From Planctomycetota bacterium (GTDB taxonomy: Bacteria; Planctomycetota; Phycisphaerae; Phycisphaerales; SM1A02): DNA of 41,327 bases. The position numbers and the translations under genes were made by a program. The first letter of the stretch is position 1. Every line of letters starts with the position of its first letter. Under the pieces are notes generated by a model. That model was not told the origin of the DNA. It made no database searches and saw only the letters and a list, made by a program, of their open reading frames with translations. Positions 1-9,100 of the stretch are shown here, in pieces. The stretch lies in contig JADFFQ010000037.1 of assembly GCA_022568135.1 (NCBI GenBank), positions 1 to 41,327 on the forward strand, given 5' to 3'.

Positions 1-99
1 AAGGTCTGCCCCAAAGACATTCCGCTCACCGAATCCATCGCCGCCATCGGTCGCGCGGTAACCATCCACTCCATCCGCAAGTTCTTTACGGGCAAGTGA
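1..99 (+). CDS. sdhB: Succinate dehydrogenase / fumarate reductase iron-sulfur subunit, C-terminal fragment
   Basis: The window opens inside this gene; the last 32 residues are visible and end at TGA 97-99. The fragment begins KVCPKDIPLTESIAAIG, which matches the last cysteine of the C-terminal ferredoxin-like domain (a CP-x-D/G-IPL motif) followed by the terminal helix found in SdhB/FrdB. SdhB carries the [2Fe-2S], [4Fe-4S] and [3Fe-4S] centres that pass electrons from the flavoprotein SdhA to the quinone at the inner membrane. The rest of the protein and its partners lie outside the window, so only the family, not the direction of the reaction, can be assigned. Confidence 0.8.
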   Translation, partial: KVCPKDIPLTESIAAIGRAVTIHSIRKFFTGK

Positions 100-153
100 T
101 GCGCCGACACGACCGACTGGGAATTCAGGACGAGCATCGGTCTGCTCGACGCG

Positions 154-1116
154 ATGACGATCCTCAACGTCGATACTACAATCGCGCCGCTTCGCTCTGG
201 CGCAGACATCATGGACTGGCGGACCCTCCAAAGCGATCGCGACTTGCCCGCATTCGTCGATGCCGCGGTCGAGCTGCATCGCCCGCTCTTCGAACGGCTC
301 TCATCCACCGAGCGACCCTTCTTCAACGATTACTGGTTGCGCCGCTTCAACGAGGCGCGCGCGTACCTGCATGTGTACGGCTCGGAGGCGATGGCCCTCG
401 TCACCGTGCCGCGGAGCCCCGATCTTCACCCGTTCCGCTGGGGAATCCGTACGTTGGCGTACCGCGAGGAAATCCGAGGCGCGATCGTTCTCCCCGACGG
501 CGTCGGGCTGGAGCGCGCCTTTACGCTGCCGAGTCCGACGGGCACGGTGCCGGCGGCGCCCATCATCGCGGGGACCACGCACGAGCCCGTGCAGCTCAGC
601 TACGTGCGCTCACTCGCGGACATCGATCCGATCTCGCCCCACGAGACGGCCCCGCTCGAGTTCCGCACGGCGCGCACGAATGATCTCAAGCCCATTCTCC
701 ATTTGCTCGAGCGAGCCTACGCGGATTTCGATGATGTGGATCCGGAGCTGTTCGCCCAACGTGAAGAGGTCCGGCAGATCATCGAGCACGGGGCGGGCTG
801 GTGCTTCGTCGCGGTCGCGCCCGACGACCCAGCGCAGCTCGTCGCGATGGCCTCCTATGTGTTGCACCCCCTGCAGCTCGTCGGCGTGCCGGTGATCCTC
901 GTCGCGGATCTCGCCGTCGATCCGAATCAGCGTCGTCGTGGTCTCGCGCGGAACCTCCAGCGCTTCGCCTATGCGTGCATGCGCGGCGCAGGGTACCGAT
1001 GGGTCTACGGGAACATCGATCCAGGGAACCTCGCGTCGCGCGGGCAGGCCGAAGCGGTCGGGCGCGAGGTGTGGTTCCAGGCGGTGCGGTTCCGGGAGGA
1101 AGGCACTGAGGAATAA
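154..1116 (+). CDS. GNAT-family N-acetyltransferase
   Basis: A 320-residue protein whose C-terminal half (about residues 170-310) is a GNAT fold. It has the beta4/motif A signature ILVADLAVDPNQRRRGLAR, whose Q/R-x-x-G-x-A/G turn binds the acetyl-CoA pyrophosphate, followed by a helix and a region resembling motif B. The N-terminal 160 residues match nothing I recognise and may set the substrate. No signal peptide or membrane segment is visible, so it should be cytoplasmic. The start is uncertain: neither ATG 154 nor ATG 211 has a clear Shine-Dalgarno sequence. It follows sdhB by 54 bp on the same strand and converges on the small membrane-protein gene. The substrate is unknown. Confidence 0.7.
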   Translation: MTILNVDTTIAPLRSGADIMDWRTLQSDRDLPAFVDAAVELHRPLFERLSSTERPFFNDYWLRRFNEARAYLHVYGSEAMALVTVPRSPDLHPFRWGIRTLAYREEIRGAIVLPDGVGLERAFTLPSPTGTVPAAPIIAGTTHEPVQLSYVRSLADIDPISPHETAPLEFRTARTNDLKPILHLLERAYADFDDVDPELFAQREEVRQIIEHGAGWCFVAVAPDDPAQLVAMASYVLHPLQLVGVPVILVADLAVDPNQRRRGLARNLQRFAYACMRGAGYRWVYGNIDPGNLASRGQAEAVGREVWFQAVRFREEGTEE

Positions 1117-1123
1117 CTCTGGA

Positions 1124-1149
1124 TAGACACCAATATCGCGCGGTGTCTA
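1124..1149. other. Inverted repeat between convergent genes
   Basis: TAGACACC (1124-1131) and GGTGTCTA (1142-1149) are perfect 8-bp arms around a 10-nt loop, in the 63-bp space between two convergent stop codons. The position suits a bidirectional terminator, but no run of T follows on either strand, so intrinsic termination is only a possibility. Confidence 0.4.
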
Positions 1150-1179
1150 AAGTTGGTGGCTGTCCCGAGATATCCCCCC

Positions 1180-1521
1180 TCAAGCCGATACGGATCTCCC
1201 CCACTTTTTGAGTATTGCGGCGATGACGAGCCCTTCGACGGCGTTGTGCGGTATGGCGAAGGGTACGTCCGCCAGGCCCTTGGCAAGCGAGACCGGCACG
1301 CCCATCAGGCCCCCGAGCGCGGCCCCGATCACGAGCGTGACGAGCCACCGTTCCGATCCGCGCAGCAACGAGGCGAGCATGAGCCCGATCAGCCCCGCCT
1401 GAAGTGTCATGGCGATGTAGATCTGGACCTTCAGCGGCTCTTCGGGCACGAAGAAGATACCGACGCCGAAAATGAGGGCGAACACAACGCCGGCAACCGG
1501 GCCGAGTGTGAGTCGATTCAT
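1180..1521 (-). CDS. Small multi-pass membrane protein of unknown function
   Basis: 113 residues with about three hydrophobic segments: roughly 6-25 (GPVAGVVFALIFGVGIFFV), 32-53 and 60-82, plus a weaker one near 95-105, and a basic C-terminal end (KKWGRS). A GGGAG Shine-Dalgarno sequence lies 9 nt before ATG 1521. It sits 159 bp downstream of hemW on the same strand, so co-transcription is possible. I do not recognise the family. The Gly-rich helices resemble small integral membrane proteins often annotated as hypothetical in planctomycetes. Function is not assignable from sequence. Confidence 0.55.
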   Translation of the reverse strand: MNRLTLGPVAGVVFALIFGVGIFFVPEEPLKVQIYIAMTLQAGLIGLMLASLLRGSERWLVTLVIGAALGGLMGVPVSLAKGLADVPFAIPHNAVEGLVIAAILKKWGRSVSA

Positions 1522-1680
1522 GTCATGAATCTCCCGTTCGTTCGTGTGGAGGAATGGGGCAGAATCTCCGGCAACGTGAGGCGACGGACAATCCGAGGGT
1601 CGCCACTGTTAGTTTACAGAGTGGCGGATGGGATCCGCTGTCTTGGGGGGTCCATCTCGACGGTCACCTCCCCCGAATAC

Positions 1681-2832
1681 TCAGAGCAGGTCCGCCAGGA
1701 CTATGTCGGCCAACAGCAGTCCGCAGCGGGTGAGGCGCAGCGAGCCATCGTCGCGTTGCAACAGTCCCTCGCTAACGTGCCGGTCGATTGCGGCGGCGCG
1801 CCCGGGGCCGCGCCGGCCGGCGGCGAGCAACTCATCGAGCCGATGAGGCGTAATCCCCTCGATCAGTCGCAAGCCCAGCATCAGCTCCTCGCCGACGCGC
1901 CCGTCGTCGTCGAGCCGCTCGACATTGGTGATCGGCGGCAGTGGCCGGACGTGAAGGTAGTCGCTGAGGCGCGCCACATTCTTCCATCGAATTCCCGCAA
2001 CGTGACCGGCGGCGCTGGGGCCCAGCGGCCACCACTGCTGATTCGTCCAGTAGAGCATGTTGTGCCGGCAGCGATAGCCGGGCCTGGCCCAGTTGCTAAT
2101 CTCGTAGTGTTCAAAGCCAGCGGCAGCGAGGCGGTCGATCGTCGCCTCGTACATCGCTGCTTCGAGGTCTTGATCGACACGCTGAATTCGCCCGGCCCGG
2201 AGCTTCGCCGTCAGGGGAGTGTTGGGCTCGTACATCAGTCCGTAGCAGCTCAGATGCGTGGGCTCAAGGGTCAGGGCCTCATCGAGATCGGCCAGCCAGT
2301 CGGCAAGGGTCGAACCCGGGATGCCGAAGATGAGGTCAATGTTGATATTGCTGATCCCGGCCAGGAGCACGAGCCGGACGGTTCGCTGGACATTGGCTGG
2401 ATCGTGGCGGCGCTGGAGCGTCTCAAGCAGCGTGGGGCGGAAGGATTGAGCCCCGATACTGATGCGGTTCACCCCAGCCTCGACCAGTGCCTCAAGCAGG
2501 GGCTCGGTGACCGTCTCCGGATTGGCCTCGACGCTGAACTCACCATCCGCTCGGAGGGGCAGGTGATCCCCCAATACCTCTAACAGATCCTCCCAAAGGT
2601 TTACCGTCAAGAGAGTTGGCGTTCCCCCTCCGAAGAAGATCGTCTGCAGGGGTTCGCGCAGGTACGCCGCTGCAGCCTGGATTTCCTCGATCAGCCGCTC
2701 CACGAAGGCAGGCTGACGATTCCGGGCGTCTACGAAGCTGTAGAAATCGCAATAATGGCATTTGTGGGCACAAAACGGCACGTGCACGTAGACCCCACGC
2801 GGGTCGATCACCGCATCGCCACGGCCCGACAT
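1681..2832 (-). CDS. hemW: HemW-like radical SAM protein (heme chaperone)
   Basis: From ATG 2832 the product is 383 residues, the usual HemW length. It opens with YVHVPFCAHKCHYCDFY, giving the radical-SAM cluster C21-x3-C25-x2-C28, then FFGGGTPTLL (SAM-binding GGGTP) and the conserved EANPET, and ends with the HemN-type C-terminal domain (GLRLIEGIT, winged-helix). HemW binds heme and delivers it to respiratory proteins; older annotations call it oxygen-independent coproporphyrinogen oxidase, but that enzyme (HemN) has further features not seen here. The frame stays open to 3099. ATG 2913, with GGTGAG nearby, is an alternative start adding 27 unconserved residues; 2832 is chosen from the normal distance to the Cys motif. 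It diverges from the FHA gene. Confidence 0.85.
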   Translation of the reverse strand: MSGRGDAVIDPRGVYVHVPFCAHKCHYCDFYSFVDARNRQPAFVERLIEEIQAAAAYLREPLQTIFFGGGTPTLLTVNLWEDLLEVLGDHLPLRADGEFSVEANPETVTEPLLEALVEAGVNRISIGAQSFRPTLLETLQRRHDPANVQRTVRLVLLAGISNINIDLIFGIPGSTLADWLADLDEALTLEPTHLSCYGLMYEPNTPLTAKLRAGRIQRVDQDLEAAMYEATIDRLAAAGFEHYEISNWARPGYRCRHNMLYWTNQQWWPLGPSAAGHVAGIRWKNVARLSDYLHVRPLPPITNVERLDDDGRVGEELMLGLRLIEGITPHRLDELLAAGRRGPGRAAAIDRHVSEGLLQRDDGSLRLTRCGLLLADIVLADLL

Positions 2833-3002
2833 GGGCAAATCGGCGGCCGTGCATGTCCGATTTTTGCCTTGGATGCGCTCGCCGAAGCTGGTAAGCTGGG
2901 TATTCGGGGACATATGCTCACCATGACGATGGCAATCAGGAGAAAGATTCCAGCAGGAGACAGTTTCGCCAAGTAGATCATAGCCTCGGCAAGGAGCGGC
3001 TC

Positions 3003-3428
3003 GTGAAGATGCGGATGTGCCTGGCCATGGTGATGGCCGACGGGGGCGAGCGACCGTTCCCACTCTCCAAGCCGCAGACCGTGATCGGCCGCGATACACG
3101 CTGCGATCTTCGGGTGCCTGTGCCTTCGGTCTCGATGCGCCATTGTGAGATCATTATCAAGAGGGGCATCTGTAAGCTCAACGACCTCGCATCGGGCACC
3201 GGGACGTTCCACAACGATATCCCGGTGGATCAGGCGATCCTGGCTCCGGGTGACCGAATTACCATTGGGCCGGTCACATTCATCCTGCGAGCGGTACAGG
3301 ACGCCGACGCATCCCGCGCCACGCTCTCGGAGCTCAAGCCGCAGCGCAATCAGGCGCGCCCGGCTGATGTGGCTCCCTTTGCTGCGTCAGACGGTTCGAT
3401 GGAGCCGCCACGGTCCGAGTTGCGATGA
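3003..3428 (+). CDS. Small FHA-domain protein
   Basis: 141 residues with one forkhead-associated domain at about 20-95. The phosphothreonine-binding features are visible: V-IGRD at the first strand, S-x-x-H (SVSMRH) and DLASGTGTFHN, matching the GR, S-x-x-H and N positions of FHA domains. The last 45 residues are Ala/Arg/Pro-rich and look disordered. It starts at GTG 3003 with AAGGAG at 2991-2996, spacing 6. FHA domains bind phosphothreonine peptides, usually in Ser/Thr-kinase signalling, which is abundant in planctomycetes. No kinase or phosphatase gene is adjacent, so the partner is unknown. It diverges from hemW and converges on the zinc-ribbon gene. Confidence 0.8.
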   Translation: MKMRMCLAMVMADGGERPFPLSKPQTVIGRDTRCDLRVPVPSVSMRHCEIIIKRGICKLNDLASGTGTFHNDIPVDQAILAPGDRITIGPVTFILRAVQDADASRATLSELKPQRNQARPADVAPFAASDGSMEPPRSELR

Positions 3429-3454
3429 TGACTCAGCCGAGCCGCTGGTGACCC

Positions 3455-3685
3455 TTAGGCGGGCTCTGGCGGCGCACTGGCCGGCTGCTGTTGTCCGTCG
3501 GTCTTTCCCGGCGGAATGCGGATATTCATCCCACAGCGGCGGCACCGCACCAGCTTCCCCCGCGCGTGCACCGGCACCGCGAGCACTCGCTGACACGACA
3601 AGTTGGGACACATGATTCGAATGACGTTATCAGTTGCCACGCTCAACCCCCGCGCCGCACGTGCGATGCCGGTAGATATCGGCAC
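3455..3685 (-). CDS. Small zinc-ribbon protein
   Basis: Up to 76 residues. The recognisable core is MCPNLSCQRVLAVPVHARGK then LVRCRRCGMNIRIP: two Cys pairs (C-x4-C and C-x2-C) separated by about 20 residues, a zinc-ribbon knuckle arrangement. The tail is Gln/Ala/Pro-rich. The core begins at an internal ATG (3613); I keep ATG 3685 because the residues before the core (NVIRI) look like part of the fold, but the start is unsure. Small zinc ribbons of this look occur in planctomycetes, often fused to FHA or membrane regions, so the converging FHA gene may be more than coincidence. Function unknown. Confidence 0.5.
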   Translation of the reverse strand: MPISTGIARAARGLSVATDNVIRIMCPNLSCQRVLAVPVHARGKLVRCRRCGMNIRIPPGKTDGQQQPASAPPEPA

Positions 3686-3730
3686 AAGCGGGCCTCTGCT
3701 TGATCGTCATGCCGCCAACTGGAGTCTTGA

Positions 3731-5152
<1,422 letters not shown>

Positions 5153-5238
5153 GCATCGCCTGCTCTCGGGGCTGCGGGAATGTGGGTGCGGCCGGCCGGG
5201 GCATTGAACCTCGAGGCGGCGGACGGCGTACCATAGCA

Positions 5239-6015
5239 ATGACCATGAGCCAGGTTTGGTCGCACACCTCAGTGGACGGACCTACGCTGGATGTCCCGCC
5301 TTTGCGTCGGCCTGGCCACATCGCCGTCATCATGGACGGCAACGGGCGCTGGGCACGCCAACGCAACCAACCCAGGATCGCCGGGCACCGGGCTGGAGCC
5401 AAGGCCGTCCGCGATATCGTTGTCGAGTGCCATCGTCTCGGCGTCGGGTACCTGACCTTGTTTTCATTCTCGATGGAGAACTGGAAACGCCCCGCAGACG
5501 AAGTTCGGGGCCTGATGGGGCTGTACCTCCAATACCTGGGTAAGGAACGCCAAGAGCTGGTCGAGAACAACATTCGCTTCTTGCAGTTGGGGCGCCGCGA
5601 GGGTCTGCCGGAATCCGTCCTGCGAGCGGTTGACCAAACCGTTGCCGTGACCAGCCACTGCACCGGGCTGACCCTCTGCCTGGCGCTGAACTACGGCGCC
5701 CGCACGGAGATCACCGACGCGGTCCAGGCCATCGCCCGTGAGGTCCAGGCGGGCCGTCTCCAGATCGCGGATATTGATGAGGACACGATCAGCCATCACC
5801 TCTACACGGCTGGCCTTCCCGATCCCGATCTGCTGATCCGCACCGCCGGGGAGCTGCGGGTATCCAACTACCTTCTTTGGCAGATCAGCTATTGCGAGAT
5901 CCAGATCACCGATGTGTACTGGCCGGACTTTCGGGTGCAACACCTGCACGAGGCCATTCGCGATTACGCCGACCGCGACCGCCGATTCGGCGGCCTCGAC
6001 CACAGCAACCGCTAA
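5239..6015 (+). CDS. uppS: Isoprenyl transferase (undecaprenyl diphosphate synthase)
   Basis: 258 residues from ATG 5239 (ATG 5245 is equally possible). It is a cis-prenyltransferase that adds isopentenyl units to farnesyl diphosphate to make undecaprenyl diphosphate, the lipid carrier for peptidoglycan and O-antigen precursors. Motifs in order: HIAVIMDGNGRWA (catalytic Asp33 with the diphosphate loop), GHRAGAK, the SFSMENWKRP segment, and RTAGELRVSNYLLWQ with the conserved Arg and Ser near the C-terminal end. The fourth conserved block has A where many homologues have S (RTSGE). The gene ends just 9 bp before a heptamer repeat and close to a terminator serving the opposite strand. Confidence 0.93.
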   Translation: MTMSQVWSHTSVDGPTLDVPPLRRPGHIAVIMDGNGRWARQRNQPRIAGHRAGAKAVRDIVVECHRLGVGYLTLFSFSMENWKRPADEVRGLMGLYLQYLGKERQELVENNIRFLQLGRREGLPESVLRAVDQTVAVTSHCTGLTLCLALNYGARTEITDAVQAIAREVQAGRLQIADIDEDTISHHLYTAGLPDPDLLIRTAGELRVSNYLLWQISYCEIQITDVYWPDFRVQHLHEAIRDYADRDRRFGGLDHSNR

Positions 6016-6024
6016 CCGGTTTGA

Positions 6025-6059
6025 GCTGAAAGCTGAACGCTGACCGCTGATGGCTAAAA
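6025..6059 (+). repeat. Heptamer tandem repeat, GCTGANN family (forward arm)
   Basis: Five consecutive 7-bp units: GCTGAAA, GCTGAAC, GCTGACC, GCTGATG, GCTAAAA. The array starts 9 bp after the uppS stop and runs into the A-tract of the opposite-strand terminator. A matching array in inverse orientation lies at 6112-6146. Confidence 0.75.
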
Positions 6060-6099
6060 AACCGCGCCCCACCAGCGGATGAGCGTGACGGGGCACGGT
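6056..6099 (-). terminator. Intrinsic terminator of the pseudopilin operon
   Basis: On the minus strand a 10-bp stem with one mismatch (plus-strand arms ACCGCGCCCC 6061-6070 and GGGGCACGGT 6090-6099) with a 19-nt loop is followed at once by six T (plus-strand A6 at 6056-6061). It lies about 70 bp after the stop of the GspK-like gene, as expected for the end of this operon. On the plus strand there is no T-tract, so it should not serve uppS efficiently. Confidence 0.7.
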
Positions 6100-6111
6100 C
6101 AGGTTGTCTCG

Positions 6112-6146
6112 TTGAAGCGGTCAGCAATCGGCTGTCAGCTCTCAGC
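6112..6146 (-). repeat. Heptamer tandem repeat, GCTGANN family (inverse arm)
   Basis: Read on the minus strand this contains GCTGAGA, GCTGACA, GCCGATT, GCTGACC and a degenerate unit: the same 7-bp family as 6025-6059 in inverse orientation. The two arrays share GCTGACCGCT and its complement exactly, so they could pair around the terminator. It lies just beyond the GspK-like stop codon. Confidence 0.65.
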
Positions 6147-6166
6147 AAGAAGCTTGCTGATACGCG

Positions 6167-9100
6167 TTACTTCGGCAGCTTCTCCAGGTACAGAATCTTG
6201 GGTTTGTCCGTCGGCCGATTGACCTCGCTGCGATCAACCAGCATGACGTAGCGGCTGTCATCTACGATGGATTCAGGGTCGGTCGCATCCCATTTGCGGG
6301 TGACCGGGTTCTGCCGGAAGCTTCGAATCTTGAAATACACCGTGAACATGTCGCTTCGAGTGGTGATGAGGTTCGAGATGCCCGCGAAGAGCAGGTTCTG
6401 CTCCTCCACGTCCGTGGCGACGTTGTCCGGCTGTGTTACTCCGCCGACCTCCGGATTGTTCACATCGGTGCTGATCTGCGTGGACACCACCCCAGTTGCA
6501 GGGTCAGTAAACGGGCCCAGCCCTGCGAAGGCTACCAGCCAGTTCTCATTCGGCTCCAGCGGCGTCGCTGTCGTAAAGTTGGCTTCTTTGGAGAGCAACA
6601 TCAGTTCGCCGATCGACGCCAACCCGCGCTCCGGCCGCAAACTGCCGGGGCGATCGGAGTAGTCCGCTCCATACGGTATGCCGGTTGTGTTTTGATTCGT
6701 GGGAGGTAGACCGTTGAACCGCTCGCGGTACTGGACGATCGCCTCGGGAATTCGCACGTAGGGGTTGTCGCTCGGCGAGTTCTCCTCGTGAACCATCCGG
6801 GTCATGTGCGGCAGGGCTCGCATGACTTCCACCGGAGCGGTGTTGATGTTGATCAACCCGGGCGTGGTCTTGCCGGAAAAACCGTTGGCGTTGAGGAACG
6901 TACTCCCGCTGTTGACGCCCCGGCCGTCGCAGACGAACGCGTCCAGCACCCGCAGGCCCGCCGGCAACGCCGGAACCGCGTGGAGCGGATCAGAAAGGTC
7001 CATTGCATCGCCCTGGCCGATCACCGGGCTGAGCACCGGGCCGGGGGTGCCCTTCGGCCCCATCACCGCCTCCGCGGTCTCGATCGGCCGAACCCGCAAT
7101 CGATTCACGCCCACCGCGTCATCATCGTGTTCGTAGCCCTTCTCGATCTCTTCGAACATGAACTCGGAGAACGTCTGTTCCGTGTTGTCGTAGCTGCCGC
7201 CGACGAACTCCAGCTCGTGGCCGAACAACCAGACATTGAGCAGCTCGCCCACCTGCTCGAAGTCACCGTCCTTCTGAAGCATCTGCATCGCGAAGTCGAG
7301 ATCGTCGTCCGCGGTGTAGTTCTTGTCGGTGCTATCGAACGTGGCCGGGTTGCTTCCCGGAATAACATCCGTACCGGCATTTCCGTCGGCGTCCGTGGTA
7401 TCCACGTTGCGGATGGAGAACACATAGCGCGGATTCACCTCGTCTGCTTGAAATCCGGCGATTCCGTTGAAATCAACATCCCACGCGCGTGTGACCTGAA
7501 CCCACTGGACCCAGTGTGTATCCGACCCGTAGTTCTCCACGTTCACCCAGTCGAGAATCTCGACACAGCTCCCGCTCGGCAGAGACGCACGCATCCCCTC
7601 CACCTCCTCCCCAAACTCATAGTCTTCCTGAGCTGCCGGCGCCTTGATATCGATTCGATCGACGACCACGGGAACATCCGGCCCAGCATCTATAGGAGGG
7701 ATCAAACGCAGAATCTCAACTGCGCGCTCCTCATCGATGGCGGCGTAATCGCTGGGCGTTGTAGACCAGGTGCCGCTCACATCCACCGAATCAGGAGGGA
7801 TCGCGAGGAGTTGTATCCACTCGCCGTCGAGGTCCTCTCCCCCAAGATCGTCCTCGATCGCGTAGAACGTCTTCGCGGATCCCGGCTCCATGGTGCCGTA
7901 AGGCGTGAGGTCCACCTCGCCGACTCCAGAAATCTCGTCGAAGAAAACCCGCAGCCGATATCCGTTGAGATCGAGAACCCGGTCGAAGGGGTTCGCGATC
8001 TGAACGACGACGACCGCGCCCGCGGTCGGGGGGTCGTTACACAAGATGTGATCACCGGCCTCGATCTCCTGGGTAGGGTGATCGACTTGTGCCTCTACCA
8101 GTTCGTACACATGCGCGATCAGGGCCTCGACGAGAAACGGCTGCTTTTCCATGCCGAGCATGCGGATGTCATTGGCGAGGGTAGCTGTGGTCAACTCCGG
8201 TAGGGGCTCGGCATCGGCCAGCGATACATCGGAATCCTCGTCACGATATTCGCGGATGTTGGCCGCAAGCCCCGCCGCGGCCAGACGAGCCTTCTTGAGT
8301 CTCGCCGGATCACCGGTGTACGGCCCGAAGTACGAGTCGCCGCCGGTCTCGTCGCCATCGATGAGGGCCAGGAGCAGCGTCGGAGCCAGACGCTCACGGA
8401 AGGTCAGCACCCCCGACGGCGGGACTGCACCAGCCCCCTGCTCGCGCAGATCGAGCTTCCTCAACCCCTGGTTCGTCTTGTAATCAGCGGCGGCTCCCGG
8501 TGGCAACTGGTCCCAGCGCCACCACAGCCACGGCGGCATCAGATCATTCCGCGCCCCGTTGAACAGCGTCAGCTTCCGCCGAGAATCGAACAACAGCTCA
8601 CGGTTTCCGAGCTGAGCGAGATACTCGGTGGATTCCTCACGAGCATAATTGGCGTGGAGAAACTGATCGAGGCCCTGGCCGTTCAGCATATTCCGCTGCA
8701 CGGCCCTCTCGAACCGGCTGGCGATCCACGGATAGTTCTGACCCTGGAACATCCGCAGCTCCACCTCATCGGCGAGCGTAAACGGCGTCAGGCCCGCCGA
8801 AGCGCCAAATGGTCGAAGCCCCGCCGCTCGCCAGTACAAGAGCCGCTCTGCCTGTGTGGTCAGTTGATCCGGGAAGTTCAGATTGGGACTTGCGGGAACG
8901 GCCTGATCCTGCACACCGATTTCCGTGAGGTAATTCAACGACCGCTCGGGATTCGCGATTGGGGTCACCGCCTCTGCCCACATCTCCGGGTTGTACCCGA
9001 TCGTTGTGCCGCCGAAGAAGGATGGGTCTGGCGTTATCTCGTGGTTCGCCGGATTATCGAAGATGCCGACTTGCAGGCCGCCGGTATACTGCGTGTCGGT

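Noticed and set aside
1153-2583. A 476-codon plus-strand frame across hemW and the small membrane gene
   Set aside because: Antisense to hemW with its radical-SAM motifs; composition typical of a shadow frame and no domain seen.
2808-2978. A 56-residue hydrophobic peptide gene overlapping the hemW start
   Set aside because: It has a membrane-like segment, but it overlaps the hemW frame, has a weak ribosome site and no known relative, so support is too thin.
6788-8203. A 471-codon plus-strand frame within the GspK-like gene
   Set aside because: Antisense shadow; the minus-strand frame has the INxNTA segment and operon coupling.
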